Source: Micavibrio aeruginosavorus ARL-13 (GTDB lineage: Bacteria > Pseudomonadota > Alphaproteobacteria > Micavibrionales > Micavibrionaceae). From it: DNA of 64,000 bases. The notes under the pieces are model-generated. The model did no database searches, was not told the DNA's origin, and saw nothing but the letters and a program-made list of their open reading frames with translations. A program made the position numbers and the translations under genes. The DNA lies in NCBI RefSeq assembly GCF_000226315.1, contig NC_016026.1:620001-684000 (forward strand), in the 5' to 3' direction. The first letter of the stretch is position 1; the number at the start of each line of letters is the position of its first letter. Below are positions 36,614-46,440 of the stretch, one piece after another.

Positions 36614-36641
36614 AAAACCCCGCAATGACTTGCGGGGTTTT
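36614..36641 (+). terminator. Terminator after the exonuclease gene
   Basis: Perfect 11 bp stem AAAACCCCGCA/TGCGGGGTTTT with an ATGACT loop and a T-rich tail. It separates the rightward nucleotidyltransferase-exonuclease pair from the leftward CYTH gene, and its A/T flanks allow use in both directions. Confidence 0.92.
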
Positions 36642-36661
36642 AATTTTTTTGTCCTGATGAA

Positions 36662-37744
36662 TTACATGTCCAGCGTCATCGCGATCGGGCGGTTCTGGCG
36701 GAACAGGTACCCGTAATCACCACTCAACAGATCATGGATCTTGGTCGGGCCTTCGTTATCGTTGCTGGCGTTCAGACGGAAGGCGCTCTGGATCTTGGAG
36801 CCTTTCTTGTGCCCGGTGCGGGTGTTCAGCACGCTTTCCAGGTTCGGCAATTCACGATCCAGCGCCTTGAACCCACGTTCGGCCTTGCTGTCATTGTTGA
36901 TGACAACGCGGTTGTTTGTGGCCTCCAGAATAGCTTTCTTTACGGCGGCCATGGCGATGTTTGTTTCATGCTTGTTCAGCGGGGACGAAACGTAGTTTTT
37001 CGCTTCCGGATTGCTGTCATAGTCGCAGGGCTTGAACAGGGTTTCGCACTCGATCTCCAGATCATGGTGGAAGACCAGCGGTGCGCCCTTGCGGCCCGGA
37101 ATGTCCAAAACGAAAGCCACATCATCCAGCAGCAATTCACCAACGAAGCGGCGACCTTTCAGGCCGGTCACTTCTTCCGGGATTTCCACGACATAACGGG
37201 TGCGGATGCAATCAATGCGGAAATATTCGCGCAGATCACGGACGCTGATACCCTTCAGGGCGGCATGGATTTCGGGGAATTGGTCTTTGGGGTATTTTGC
37301 GCGGAGCGGCTTCAGGTCGGAATGTTCAAAATCGGCGATGCGGGCTTCAAATTCGCCACGGCGGACGGCGCCGCTTTCATCTTTTGTCTTACCGAGTTTG
37401 ACGCAAATATCGGCTTCGGAAACTGTTTTCAGATCGCGGTTCTCGCACTCGCCACGGACGCGGAGGGTGACCCCTTTGTCATACATGCGGCGGTCGGGGG
37501 TGTCGAGCTGACGAGTCAGGAGACTCTTGCCGGGGCGTTCCAGCTTGATCCAGCCTTTTTCGCGGAAATATTGGTCGATTTGAGAGAAGGCGGATCGGTC
37601 AACGCCCGTGTCCTTTTCAGCGGACGGCGGGACCAGGAACTTGATTTCGACCTCACACACTTTGCGTGCCAGATCATTGAACGTTTGCTTTACGTTCGGG
37701 GAAGTATCCACCCCGTCGGTAAGGTCTAAATGATGGTTTTTCAT
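36662..37744 (-). CDS. CYTH-domain (triphosphate tunnel) protein
   Basis: Protein of about 360 residues with the CYTH signature: EVEIKFLVPPS (the ExExK strand), LTRQLDTPDRRMYDKGVTLRVRG (Y/LDTPD strand and R-x-R) and an acidic C-terminal strand VGELLLDDVAFVLD. Families with this fold act on triphosphates (inorganic triphosphatase, thiamine triphosphatase, class IV adenylate cyclase, polyphosphate enzymes) and bind them inside a tunnel. Which one this is cannot be told. The start was set at the second of two adjacent ATGs with AGGAG 5 bases upstream; a longer frame adds a Pro-rich head that lacks family character. It lies divergently upstream of lpd with about 200 bp between. Confidence 0.7.
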   Translation of the reverse strand: MKNHHLDLTDGVDTSPNVKQTFNDLARKVCEVEIKFLVPPSAEKDTGVDRSAFSQIDQYFREKGWIKLERPGKSLLTRQLDTPDRRMYDKGVTLRVRGECENRDLKTVSEADICVKLGKTKDESGAVRRGEFEARIADFEHSDLKPLRAKYPKDQFPEIHAALKGISVRDLREYFRIDCIRTRYVVEIPEEVTGLKGRRFVGELLLDDVAFVLDIPGRKGAPLVFHHDLEIECETLFKPCDYDSNPEAKNYVSSPLNKHETNIAMAAVKKAILEATNNRVVINNDSKAERGFKALDRELPNLESVLNTRTGHKKGSKIQSAFRLNASNDNEGPTKIHDLLSGDYGYLFRQNRPIAMTLDM

Positions 37745-37943
37745 CATTGCTCCTAAAGAGAAAGGCCTCACAGTTGTCGTGTTATAAGGGCTAGGGGGCT
37801 TCGGAGTCAATAAAATATTATGGCAATCTAATGTAATTTTTCGGCATTCTGTCCAAACCCCCTCGCCATCCCCTTGTTTTGCGCGTAAAAAGGGGGCTGA
37901 CCACTCCGAAAACTTCTTTTAATTACATGTGGATAAAAGGATC

Positions 37944-39341
37944 ATGACCGACGCACCCTCTTATGATGTCATTGTTATCGGCTCCGGCCCTGGCGGCTAT
38001 GTTTGCGCCATCCGGTGCGCCCAGCTGGGTCTGAAAACGGCCTGTGTTGAGAAGCGGGACACGCTGGGGGGCACTTGCCTGAATGTGGGTTGTATCCCGT
38101 CCAAGGCCCTGTTGCAGGCGTCCGAGAAATTCCATGAGGCTGAGCACGCCCTGGCCGCTTTCGGGGTCAAGGTGGGCAAGCCGGAACTGGACCTGCCAAC
38201 CATGATGAAGCACAAGGACGCGGTGGTTGAATCCAACACCAAGGGTGTGGAGTTTTTGTTCAAGAAGAACAAGATCGACTGGCTGAAGGGCGAAGGCAAA
38301 GTGGCCGCCGCTGGCGTGGTCGAAGTGGCCGGAAAAACATACAACGCCAAAAACATTGTGATTGCGACGGGCTCGGACGTGGCGTCTCTGCCGGGGATCA
38401 CGATTGATGAAAAACGCATTGTGTCCTCCACCGGAGCCATTGCGCTGGAATCCGTGCCGAAACATCTGGTCGTCATTGGTGGCGGTGTGATTGGTCTGGA
38501 ACTGGGCGCTGTCTGGGGGCGTCTGGGCGCGAAAGTCACTGTGGTTGAATATCTGGATCGCATCCTGCCGACGATGGATGGTGATTTGTCCAAGGAAGCC
38601 AAAAAAATCTTTGGCAAGCAGGGCATGGAATTCAAACTGTCCAGCAAAGTTACATCCGTCAAAGATAATGGCAAAGGCGTAACGTTGAGCGTTGAGCCGG
38701 CCGCTGGTGGTGCAGCAGAAACGATCGAAGCCGATATCGTTCTGGTCGCTGTTGGGCGCAAGGCCTATACCGATGGTTTGGGTCTGGATGCGGTGGGTGT
38801 TGAGCGTGATGAACGTGGCCGCGTCAAAACCGATGCGCATTTCCAATCCAATGTAAAAGGCATCTTCGCCATTGGTGATGTGATTGCCGGCCCGATGCTG
38901 GCGCACAAAGCTGAAGACGAGGGCGTGATTCTGGCCGAAATGATTGCCGGGCAAACGGGACACATTGATTACAATCTGGTCCCCAGCGTTGTGTACACAT
39001 GGCCGGAAGTGGCCAGCGTGGGCCAAACTGAAGATCAGGTGAAGGCCGCCAACGCCCAATATAAAGTCGGTAAATTCCCGTTCAGCGCCAACGGCCGCGC
39101 CCGTGCGATGAACGCGACCGAAGGCTTCGTTAAAATTATTGCCGATGCCAAAACGGATCGCGTTTTGGGCGTGCACATCATCGGGCCAGAAGCGGGCACG
39201 TTGATTGCCGAAGCGGTCATCGCCATGGAATTTGGCGCCTCCGCCGAAGACATCGCCCGCACCTGCCACGCCCACCCGACCTTGGAAGAGGCGGTGAAGG
39301 AAGCGGCGCTGGCGGTTGATGGACGTCCGCTGCATATGTAA
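37944..39341 (+). CDS. lpd: Dihydrolipoyl dehydrogenase (E3)
   Basis: FAD/NAD disulfide oxidoreductase, 465 residues, that re-oxidises the lipoyl group of the dehydrogenase complexes. Landmarks: FAD-binding VIGSGPGGYVCAIRCAQLG, redox-active LGGTCLNVGCIPSK (Cys45, Cys50), NAD-binding VIGGGVIGLELGAVWGRLG, AIGDVIAGPMLAHKAEDEGV, and the catalytic His-Glu in HAHPTLEEAVKEAA at the C-terminus. Start: ATG at 37944 with AAAGGA; a GTG five codons earlier is in the same frame. This is the last member of the suc block. A terminator follows directly and overlaps the end of xerC. Confidence 0.97.
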   Translation: MTDAPSYDVIVIGSGPGGYVCAIRCAQLGLKTACVEKRDTLGGTCLNVGCIPSKALLQASEKFHEAEHALAAFGVKVGKPELDLPTMMKHKDAVVESNTKGVEFLFKKNKIDWLKGEGKVAAAGVVEVAGKTYNAKNIVIATGSDVASLPGITIDEKRIVSSTGAIALESVPKHLVVIGGGVIGLELGAVWGRLGAKVTVVEYLDRILPTMDGDLSKEAKKIFGKQGMEFKLSSKVTSVKDNGKGVTLSVEPAAGGAAETIEADIVLVAVGRKAYTDGLGLDAVGVERDERGRVKTDAHFQSNVKGIFAIGDVIAGPMLAHKAEDEGVILAEMIAGQTGHIDYNLVPSVVYTWPEVASVGQTEDQVKAANAQYKVGKFPFSANGRARAMNATEGFVKIIADAKTDRVLGVHIIGPEAGTLIAEAVIAMEFGASAEDIARTCHAHPTLEEAVKEAALAVDGRPLHM

Positions 39342-39363
39342 GCGGATCAAATGGAATAAAGAG

Positions 39364-39389
39364 CGGGGTGCATCATGCGCCCCGTTTTT

Positions 39390-39391
<2 letters not shown>
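39364..39391 (+). terminator. Terminator after lpd
   Basis: Nine-base-pair stem CGGGGTGCA/TGCGCCCCG (one G-T pair) with a TCA loop and seven T residues. It lies between the convergent lpd and xerC genes and ends in the xerC stop. Confidence 0.85.
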
Positions 39392-40339
<948 letters not shown>

Positions 40340-40361
<22 letters not shown>

Positions 40362-41053
40362 GTGCGGAAACAGCGTTCAATCACGCCGCCCAAAAACCCG
40401 ATTTGGTCCGTGCCTTGACCGGGTTGGAAATGGTTTGGATCACGGCTGCCAAACGCCACGATGGCCGGGGGGGCGTGGCGGGAAATGTCCAATCGCATCA
40501 ATAATTGCGATTTGACCAATCCGGCCCCGCCGCCATAAATTTCATCCAGTCCGGAAATGTTTGATTCCAAAACGGCGTTCTGGCCTTTGGTCAACAAATG
40601 AATGGTTCCGCTGGGCACAACACGCACACCGGTCAGGTCGATATGGGGAATAACATCCGAGTCAATTTCAACGATCAGTGAAACAATGTCCACGTCCAGA
40701 AGGGTCGCGCAATCCATCGTGATGGTGCGAACAAAATCGTCAAAGCTGGTGGCTTCCAACAGCATCAGGACGGCATTGTGAATGCGGGCCTGGTTGTTCA
40801 TGTTGGCGCGGCTGTTTTCAACAATCTCGCGCGTGGCTTCGATCACTTCGTCTTTATCTTCGCGCAGACGTTTAATCATAAAGGATTGGAAGTCGGTGAC
40901 TTTGCGGTCATTATCCTTGCGCGTCGGCGGGAACAGCAGGTCACACGCATCCGGGTTTTTATCCAGAAAATCGGGGTTCTTGCGTAACCACGCAATAATG
41001 TCGTCGGCGTCAAATGATGGGGGTACAGATTTTTCGGTCATGGCGTTCGACAT
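40340..41053 (-). CDS. DUF484 family protein
   Basis: Protein of 237 residues. The N-terminal helix-turn region DIIAWLRKNPDFLDKNPD matches the DUF484 opening, followed by a coiled helix (FMIKRLREDKDEVIEATREIVENSRANMNNQARIH) and a GAF-like domain (SFDDFVRTITMDCATLLDVDIVSLIVEID). DUF484 genes sit next to xerC in most proteobacteria, but the function is unknown; a GAF-like sensing role is possible. It starts at the first of two nearby ATGs (the other is four codons in) and overlaps xerC, indicating coupled translation. Confidence 0.87.
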
Positions 41054-41097
41054 TGTTATGGGCGGCTTTCAGATACGAAAAGGTAGGAAAGGAAACA

Positions 41098-41124
41098 GGC
41101 ACACTGTGATTTTTTCAGTGTGCC
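41098..41124. terminator. Hairpin downstream of a small leftward gene
   Basis: Nine-base-pair stem GGCACACTG/CAGTGTGCC with a T-rich loop, between the DUF484 start and the stop at 41174. The T run follows on the plus strand, so leftward termination is uncertain. Confidence 0.5.
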
Positions 41125-41173
41125 CGTTTTTCAGAATTGTTTCAATCTTAATGCGCGCTTACCAGCGCAGGCC

Positions 41174-41488
41174 TTACCAGCTTGGGCCGTCCAGATCATT
41201 GTCCTTGTTCAGGCCCAATTTGTCGCGCGTGGCGCGAATGGTCGTGATGTAGGTGTTTTTCAGCGGCAGACTGGCCGGTGTGTTGTCAATCAACGACCCG
41301 TCCGGCGTAATGACATGTTTGAACGCATCGGTGATGCCGATATCCGGAACGTGAATGGGGTCGGTTGTAAATTTCCATCCGTCTTTTTCCATCTCTTCGC
41401 GCACGGCTTTTTCCGGCCATGACACGGCATAATCCTGTTTCGTGTTAAATACGGATGCAAGTTTCTTAAAAAAATTACCGAGTCCCAA
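41174..41488 (-). CDS. Small unknown protein, paralogue of the next leftward gene
   Basis: Protein of 104 residues if started at the TTG at 41488, where GGGGAGA lies 5 bases upstream and the homology to the neighbour begins; a longer reading frame from 41593 overlaps a terminator and is rejected. The parts shared with the neighbour are WPEKAVREEMEKDGWKF, a central FKHVITPDG and the end TTIRATRDKLGLN. No signal or membrane segment. Function unknown; it seems to be one of a pair of duplicated genes, each bounded by a hairpin and probably independently transcribed. Confidence 0.6.
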   Translation of the reverse strand: MGLGNFFKKLASVFNTKQDYAVSWPEKAVREEMEKDGWKFTTDPIHVPDIGITDAFKHVITPDGSLIDNTPASLPLKNTYITTIRATRDKLGLNKDNDLDGPSW

Positions 41489-41584
41489 TTTGATCTCCCC
41501 TGTTCTCAGGTGTTTGGTTGAGTCCGTTTCGATCGAACGTCGTAATTGTATGAATAAATTGAGAGTCTGACCAGAGGCCAAAAA

Positions 41585-41610
41585 TAAAGCCACCGTTTCC
41601 GGTGGCTTTA
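41585..41610 (-). terminator. Terminator between the two paralogues
   Basis: Perfect 11 bp stem TAAAGCCACCG/CGGTGGCTTTA with a TTTC loop; in the leftward direction it is followed by TTTT. It serves the gene ending at 41636. Confidence 0.87.
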
Positions 41611-41635
41611 GAATCCATAATAATATCGGCGTCTT

Positions 41636-41971
41636 TTACACTTTAGGGACAGGCTTGTTCTGGGCCAGTTCACGCCGCGTCGCAGCAATTGTGTCGTGAT
41701 AGCGCGTCACATCCGATTCCCGTGCGTTGGGGCCAACCAAATCGCGTCCTTCCGGTGTCTGGATATATTTGTTGACCGACCCGCCGCCAATGCTGGCCAA
41801 ACCGTGCGTGGCGAAACATTCGAATTTCCAACCTTGCTTCTGCATGGCTTCCATCACCTCGACTTCGGGCCATTTGATGCCGCCTGCATGATGGGTAAAA
41901 CCCTCAGCCCAGCTGTCCAATCCCTTGTCCAGAACCTTTACCAATTTGTTCCATATTGTTTTGAGCTGCAT
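41636..41971 (-). CDS. Small unknown protein, second paralogue
   Basis: Protein of 111 residues starting at an ATG (MQLKTIWNKLVKVLDKG) that gives the same layout as its neighbour: IKWPEVEVMEAMQKQGWKFECF, NKYIQTPEGRDLVG and TIAATRRELAQNKPVP. A longer frame upstream lacks resemblance. The tail of the protein is a charged helix. It may bind something simple such as a nucleotide or a peptide, but there is nothing to support this. Leftward, with its own terminator. Confidence 0.63.
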   Translation of the reverse strand: MQLKTIWNKLVKVLDKGLDSWAEGFTHHAGGIKWPEVEVMEAMQKQGWKFECFATHGLASIGGGSVNKYIQTPEGRDLVGPNARESDVTRYHDTIAATRRELAQNKPVPKV

Positions 41972-42035
41972 GTGTCCCTCTAATCCCTTGAAATAAATGG
42001 ATGAACGGTTGTACGGCAGGCCCGCTGGAAAAGTC

Positions 42036-42061
42036 AAAGGCCGCATGAAAATGCGGCCTTT
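42036..42061 (-). terminator. Terminator after the aldolase gene
   Basis: Perfect 11 bp stem AAAGGCCGCAT/ATGCGGCCTTT with a GAAA loop (read on the plus strand); a T-rich stretch follows in the leftward direction. It lies 31 bp after the stop of the gene at 42092. Confidence 0.88.
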
Positions 42062-42091
42062 ATCAATGGGTTATTGTGGGTGGACAGGGGG

Positions 42092-42748
42092 TCAGAGAAT
42101 GCTCTGGCCCGTCTTTTTCCAGTCATCCACGAACGCGGCCAGCCCCTTGTCGGTCAGCGGGTGGTTATAGAGTTTCTTGATCACATCGGCCGGGCAGGTG
42201 GCCACATGCGCGCCGATTTTTGCGGCTTCAACAATGTGCATCGGGTGACGCACGGACGCGACCAGCACTTCCGTTTCAAACTGCGGATAGTTGTCATAGA
42301 TGGAAACGATGTCGGCAATCAACTGCATGCCATCATGCGCGATATCATCCAACCGTCCAACGAACGGGGAGATAAAGGTTGCGCCAGCCTTGGCCGCCAG
42401 CAACGCTTGCGCCGGAGAGAAGCACAGCGTGACGTTTGTCATGACCCCCTTGTCTGACAGTTCTTTGCACACTTTCAAACCGGCGGGGGTCAGCGGAACC
42501 TTCACGGCGATGTTCTTGGCGATCTTGGACAGCTTGTCCGCTTCCTTGCGCATCGTGTCGTAATCGGTGGCGGCAACCTCGGCGCTGACCGGGCCGTCGA
42601 CGACGCCGCAGATTTCTTCGATCAGCGGAATAAATTGCTTGCCCGATTTGGCGACCAGTGTCGGGTTCGTGGTCACGCCATCCAGCAGGCCGGTCGAGGC
42701 CAGATCGCGGATTTCGTTGATATCGGCAGTATCGACAAAGAATTTCAT
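42092..42748 (-). CDS. fsa: Fructose-6-phosphate aldolase / short transaldolase
   Basis: Class I aldolase of the TalC/Fsa family, 218 residues. It begins [16 protein letters not shown]; the region [14 protein letters not shown] and the Schiff-base Lys83 in [12 protein letters not shown] are typical, as are [31 protein letters not shown] and the C-terminal [18 protein letters not shown]. Reaction is either transaldolase in the pentose phosphate route or direct cleavage of fructose 6-phosphate; the sequence alone does not decide. The start is clear from the family. Divergent from priA with 54 bp between starts. Confidence 0.9.
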   Translation of the reverse strand: MKFFVDTADINEIRDLASTGLLDGVTTNPTLVAKSGKQFIPLIEEICGVVDGPVSAEVAATDYDTMRKEADKLSKIAKNIAVKVPLTPAGLKVCKELSDKGVMTNVTLCFSPAQALLAAKAGATFISPFVGRLDDIAHDGMQLIADIVSIYDNYPQFETEVLVASVRHPMHIVEAAKIGAHVATCPADVIKKLYNHPLTDKGLAAFVDDWKKTGQSIL

Positions 42749-42802
42749 AATGCGGCGGCTCCGGCTTTGGCGGTTTATCAATCTTGTGCTAGGTCTTAGC
42801 AG

Positions 42803-45472
42803 ATGCAGACCCTGTTTGAAAGTATGGAAGAAAAGGCCCCCCCGGGGGGAGCGCCGGTGCCCGAAACGGCGCGCCGGGTTCTTGTGCTGGTCCCCTATCC
42901 GGTGGACCGGGCCTATACCTACGCCGTGCCGGACGGGATGGATGTATCGCCGGGTGATTACGTGACCGTGCCGCTGGGCAAGCGCGAGGTTCCGGGGGTG
43001 GTCTGGGGGACATCGGACGAAGACGTGCCGCCCAAAAAATTAAAGATGATCGTCGATCGTTTTGATCTGCCCCCGATGCAGGCCGCGCACCGCGATTTTT
43101 TAAGCTGGGTCGCCCAATATACGATGAGCGCTCCGGGCGCCGTTTTGAAAATGTGTCTGAGCGCCCCCGCAGGGCTGGAACCGCCGAAAGCGACGACGGG
43201 GTATGTGCTGAATGATTGGGTGCGGGATGTGCTGGCGCACTCCCCCCACCTCAATCCTCCCCCCTCGCGGAGGGGGGAGGAGGGGCAACGCGCAATGGAT
43301 CAGGCGCGTGAGCTTCGCAAGGATATGACCGATGCGGAGACAAGGTTGTGGTTCTGTTTGAGCAAGGACCAGCTGGGGCATAAATTCCGCCGTCAGCATC
43401 CTATCCCGCCATATGTAGCTGATTTTGCCTGCATCGAAAAAAATCTGATTATCGAGGTCGATGGCGGGCAGCATAATGACAGTGCCCACGATGAAAAACG
43501 CACGGCGTTTTTAAACTCTCTGGGCTGGCGCGTTCTCCGTTTCTGGAATAACGAGGTTCTGGAGAATATCGATGGTGTCCTGCAGACAATCATCACAAAA
43601 CTTGCCGAACATTCTCCTCCCCCCTCCGCGAGGGGGGAGGATCAAGGTGGGGGGAGAGCGAAGCTCCTCCGTAACCTGAACCCGCAACGGCGCAAGATTT
43701 TAGAGGCATTGTCCGACGGCCACCCGCGCCGCGCATCGGAAATCACGGATATGGCCGGATGTACGCCCGGCGTTATTAAAACCATGGTCGGGCAGGGCTT
43801 ACTCCGCACCGTCAATCTGTTTTCATCTGCCCCGTGCCGCAATCCGGATATTGATCGCGTGGGGCCGGATTTATCGCCCGACCAACGCGCCACCGCCGAT
43901 CATTTGATCGCGCAGGTGAAAAGTGGTGAACACCATACATCGTTGCTGGACGGTGTAACGGGTGCCGGTAAAACCGAAGTGTATTTTGAGGCGATTGCCG
44001 AAGCGGTCCGGTCGGGGAAGCAGGGCCTGATCCTGTTGCCGGAAATCGCTTTGTCGAATGCGTTTTTGGATCGTTTTAAAAAGCGCTTTGGATGTATACC
44101 TGCGCTCTGGCATTCGCATTTAACGCCCGCACAACGCCGCACCACATGGCGCGGTGTGGCCGATGGCACGACGAAGGTGGTGGTGGGGGCGCGATCGGCT
44201 TTGTTCCTGCCGTATCAGGATCTGGGCATCATCGTTGTCGATGAAGAACATGATCCGGCGTATAAACAGGAAGATGGTGTTATTTACCACGCCCGCGATA
44301 TGGCGGTGGTCCGCGGTCATCGTGGGAAAATACCCGTGGTATTGGTGTCGGCCACGCCGTCATTGGAAACCATCCTGAATGCATGGAACGGGAAATATGA
44401 TCATCTGGTCCTGCCCGTGCGTCATGGCGGGGCGGAAATGCCGCATATCGACCTGATCGATATGCGGGCGGATAAGCCAGCGCGGCAGCATTTTATTGCG
44501 CCAACCCTGCATAACGAAATTCAATCGACATTGGATCGGGGGGAACAGGTGTTGCTGTTCCTCAATCGCCGGGGATATGCACCGCTCACCCTGTGCCGGA
44601 CGTGCGGCCATCGTTTTGAATGCCCGCGCTGCACAGCGTGGCTGGTCGAACATAAAAAAACATCGCGCCTGCATTGTCACCATTGTGGGTTTGCAACGCC
44701 AATCCCAAAGGAATGCCCGTCGTGCCATGATACGGATTCCCTCGCGGCCTGTGGCCCCGGTGTGGAACGGATCAAGGAAGAGGTCGCGGCCCTGTGGCCC
44801 GATGCCCGCACGGTTATTCTGGCCAGCGATATCGTCGATACAAACGATAAATTAAAGGCCGTTTTGGACGATATCCGTGAACGCCGCATCGACATTGTGA
44901 TTGGCACGCAAATTATTGCGAAGGGGCACCATTTCCCGCATTTGACCTTGGTTGGCGTGATTGATGCCGATCTGGGCTTGGGCGGTGGTGATTTGCGTGC
45001 GGCGGAACGCACCTTCCAATTGTTGCATCAGGTTGCAGGCCGGGCCGGGCGCGAGGAATTAAAGGGGCATGTCTTCCTGCAAACCTTTATGCCGGAAAAC
45101 AAAGTCATGCGCGCCATGGCCGCCGATGATCGCGATGAATTCCTAGCGGTCGAGGCCGAGGAGCGTGAACGTGCACTGATGCCCCCTTACAGCCGTCTGG
45201 CCGGAATTATCGTATCGGGTCGTGATGAAAAGCAGGTGATGGAAACGGCGCGTGCGCTCGGGGCCTGTGCGCCGCAGGGGCCGGATGTTTTAACGCTGGG
45301 CCCGGCGGAGGCGCCGTTCTACCGCCTGCGCGGCAATTTCCGCCGTCGCTTGCTGGTGCGGGCCGCAAAAACAATCAATCTGCAACGCGCCATCGAAACA
45401 TGGGTCGCCAGCGTGAAAATCCCATCCACCGTGCGGGTGCAAGTGGATATTGATCCGCAAAGCTTCTTGTAA
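42803..45472 (+). CDS. priA: Replication restart helicase PriA with in-frame DUF559 insertion
   Basis: Superfamily 2 helicase that reloads the replisome at stalled forks, 889 residues against about 730-750 usually. The N-terminal 3'-DNA-binding domain fills 25-110 ([18 protein letters not shown]), and the winged helix resumes at about 288 ([19 protein letters not shown]). Helicase motifs: [15 protein letters not shown] (Walker A, Lys390), [13 protein letters not shown], the two zinc sites with eight Cys ([13 protein letters not shown] and [17 protein letters not shown]), then [20 protein letters not shown] and [11 protein letters not shown]. Residues about 146-285 are a foreign DUF559 domain from the mobile element described separately. 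All PriA motifs and the frame are intact, so the protein is probably functional. Confidence 0.92.
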   Translation: MQTLFESMEEKAPPGGAPVPETARRVLVLVPYPVDRAYTYAVPDGMDVSPGDYVTVPLGKREVPGVVWGTSDEDVPPKKLKMIVDRFDLPPMQAAHRDFLSWVAQYTMSAPGAVLKMCLSAPAGLEPPKATTGYVLNDWVRDVLAHSPHLNPPPSRRGEEGQRAMDQARELRKDMTDAETRLWFCLSKDQLGHKFRRQHPIPPYVADFACIEKNLIIEVDGGQHNDSAHDEKRTAFLNSLGWRVLRFWNNEVLENIDGVLQTIITKLAEHSPPPSARGEDQGGGRAKLLRNLNPQRRKILEALSDGHPRRASEITDMAGCTPGVIKTMVGQGLLRTVNLFSSAPCRNPDIDRVGPDLSPDQRATADHLIAQVKSGEHHTSLLDGVTGAGKTEVYFEAIAEAVRSGKQGLILLPEIALSNAFLDRFKKRFGCIPALWHSHLTPAQRRTTWRGVADGTTKVVVGARSALFLPYQDLGIIVVDEEHDPAYKQEDGVIYHARDMAVVRGHRGKIPVVLVSATPSLETILNAWNGKYDHLVLPVRHGGAEMPHIDLIDMRADKPARQHFIAPTLHNEIQSTLDRGEQVLLFLNRRGYAPLTLCRTCGHRFECPRCTAWLVEHKKTSRLHCHHCGFATPIPKECPSCHDTDSLAACGPGVERIKEEVAALWPDARTVILASDIVDTNDKLKAVLDDIRERRIDIVIGTQIIAKGHHFPHLTLVGVIDADLGLGGGDLRAAERTFQLLHQVAGRAGREELKGHVFLQTFMPENKVMRAMAADDRDEFLAVEAEERERALMPPYSRLAGIIVSGRDEKQVMETARALGACAPQGPDVLTLGPAEAPFYRLRGNFRRRLLVRAAKTINLQRAIETWVASVKIPSTVRVQVDIDPQSFL
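43240..43281 (+). repeat. Left inverted terminal repeat of the DUF559 cassette
   Basis: CTCCCCCCACCTCAAT followed by a 25-base palindrome at 43256-43280 (CCTCCCCCCTC, loop GCG, GAGGGGGGAGG) and one A. The palindrome is perfect over 11 bp per arm and could fold in DNA or in the priA mRNA. It is translated as the [14 protein letters not shown] stretch of PriA. Confidence 0.9.
43615..43656 (-). repeat. Right inverted terminal repeat of the DUF559 cassette
   Basis: Reverse complement of the left repeat with two mismatches outside the palindrome. Its palindrome is at 43616-43640 with loop CGC, which is exactly the reverse complement of the left one. It is translated as [14 protein letters not shown]. 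Confidence 0.9.
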
Positions 45473-45474
45473 AT

Positions 45475-46440
45475 TTACGGCGCTGGATGGTTTGATGGTT
45501 TTTTCAAATCGTGCGGCATCGGACCGTAGCCCAGTCCTTCGACTTTGGGCAGGGTGGACAGGCAATCATAAAAATCGCCCGGTTTAGCGCAAAGAGGGGC
45601 GTAGATTTCATCCGGCGCGTTTTTGTATGTGCGGATCTTTTTTGTTGTGTCCAGTTCGTCCAGATACATATCGATGGATTGCGCACGATAGATAGCGTTC
45701 AGCCATTGATTATTCCGCCATGCGATAGCGGCGGCGGCTGTTGCGTCCCTTTGGGCTGTTTCATCAAGCGGATCTTTGCCCGCCATTGCGGTTTCAAAGG
45801 CGACACCCGTGTCACGGTAATTTTCAATGCTCATCAATCCGTCCCACACGCGTGCATCGCCGGCGGCGCGGGTCTGCCATGCCAGCAGGGTGGCCAGGGC
45901 CTGTGCATCCGCCTCCATAACATAGGTAAAGCGCACATATTCGTCCCGACTGTATTTGAGTGAGCGTTCAAACCCCATGCGATATTGTACGTGGTGGCGC
46001 AATTCATGCGCGGTAATTAACGCCTGCTGGCCGAATTCCATGCCATCATGCACCATCATCATGTTCAGCCCCGTATCATAAAATCCGCGTTCCATCGGAT
46101 TCTCATAGGTACAGAACAAGGTTTTGTGATCAGTTGCGGTTTGAACCAGTTGGCGCCCAAATGCCGTTGTTTCAAACAGGGCCAGGATTTTTTGTAAATT
46201 GTCCGTGGCGGGTGTGGGTGTGTCCACGGGATCGCCGGGGACAATACAGGCCCCGCGCGGGTTTTCACGTGCGGCGGTGGGCCACCAATAGGTGGTTTGT
46301 TTAATATCTTCTTCGGCCAGCCGCGCATCAAGCGCGGGGCCGGCCAATGCCGCACCGCCAGCCGCCAGCATAAAAGGCAATGTCAGCCCCGCAATATGAC
46401 GGGACGATATTTTTTGAAACAATCGACGCATGGTCATCAC
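45475..46440 (-). CDS. Secreted putative metallopeptidase (DUF6782-like)
   Basis: Exported protein of 321 residues with a signal peptide (ISSRHIAGLTLPFMLAAGGAALAG). A zinc-binding motif of the HExxH type appears as LITAHELRHHVQYRMG at about residue 150, and a candidate third ligand is in YVMEADAQALATLLAW. This fits putative metallopeptidases of the DUF6782 group. The C-terminal part is helical and contains PGDFYDCLSTLP. The gene is coupled to the one at 46437 (stop and start overlap), so both may be periplasmic partners. It converges with priA with only 2 bases between them. Confidence 0.65.
   Translation of the reverse strand: MMTMRRLFQKISSRHIAGLTLPFMLAAGGAALAGPALDARLAEEDIKQTTYWWPTAARENPRGACIVPGDPVDTPTPATDNLQKILALFETTAFGRQLVQTATDHKTLFCTYENPMERGFYDTGLNMMMVHDGMEFGQQALITAHELRHHVQYRMGFERSLKYSRDEYVRFTYVMEADAQALATLLAWQTRAAGDARVWDGLMSIENYRDTGVAFETAMAGKDPLDETAQRDATAAAAIAWRNNQWLNAIYRAQSIDMYLDELDTTKKIRTYKNAPDEIYAPLCAKPGDFYDCLSTLPKVEGLGYGPMPHDLKKPSNHPAP

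Larger units (their letters stand above)
43240..43656 (+). mobile_element. 417 bp DUF559-nuclease cassette with inverted terminal repeats
   Basis: A block of exactly 417 bp (139 codons) bounded by 42 bp inverted repeats that differ at two positions only. Between them is an open domain of the DUF559 family, which relates to Vsr/PD-(D/E)XK nucleases: [20 protein letters not shown] (Glu near PriA residue 179), [19 protein letters not shown] (Asp207), [10 protein letters not shown] (Glu218, Asp220, His224), and [14 protein letters not shown] at the end. It carries no stop codon in the priA frame, so it is translated as part of PriA. No target-site duplication is obvious. Similar DUF559 genes with C-rich palindromic flanks occur in other Alphaproteobacteria, to my knowledge, so this may be an insertion of that element into a gene. 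Confidence 0.82.

Noticed and set aside
43240-43656. Intein or frameshift as the explanation of the PriA insert
   Set aside because: No Cys/Ser at the left junction and no His-Asn at the right end needed for splicing, and the block length is a multiple of three with no stop, so neither protein splicing nor frameshifting is needed.
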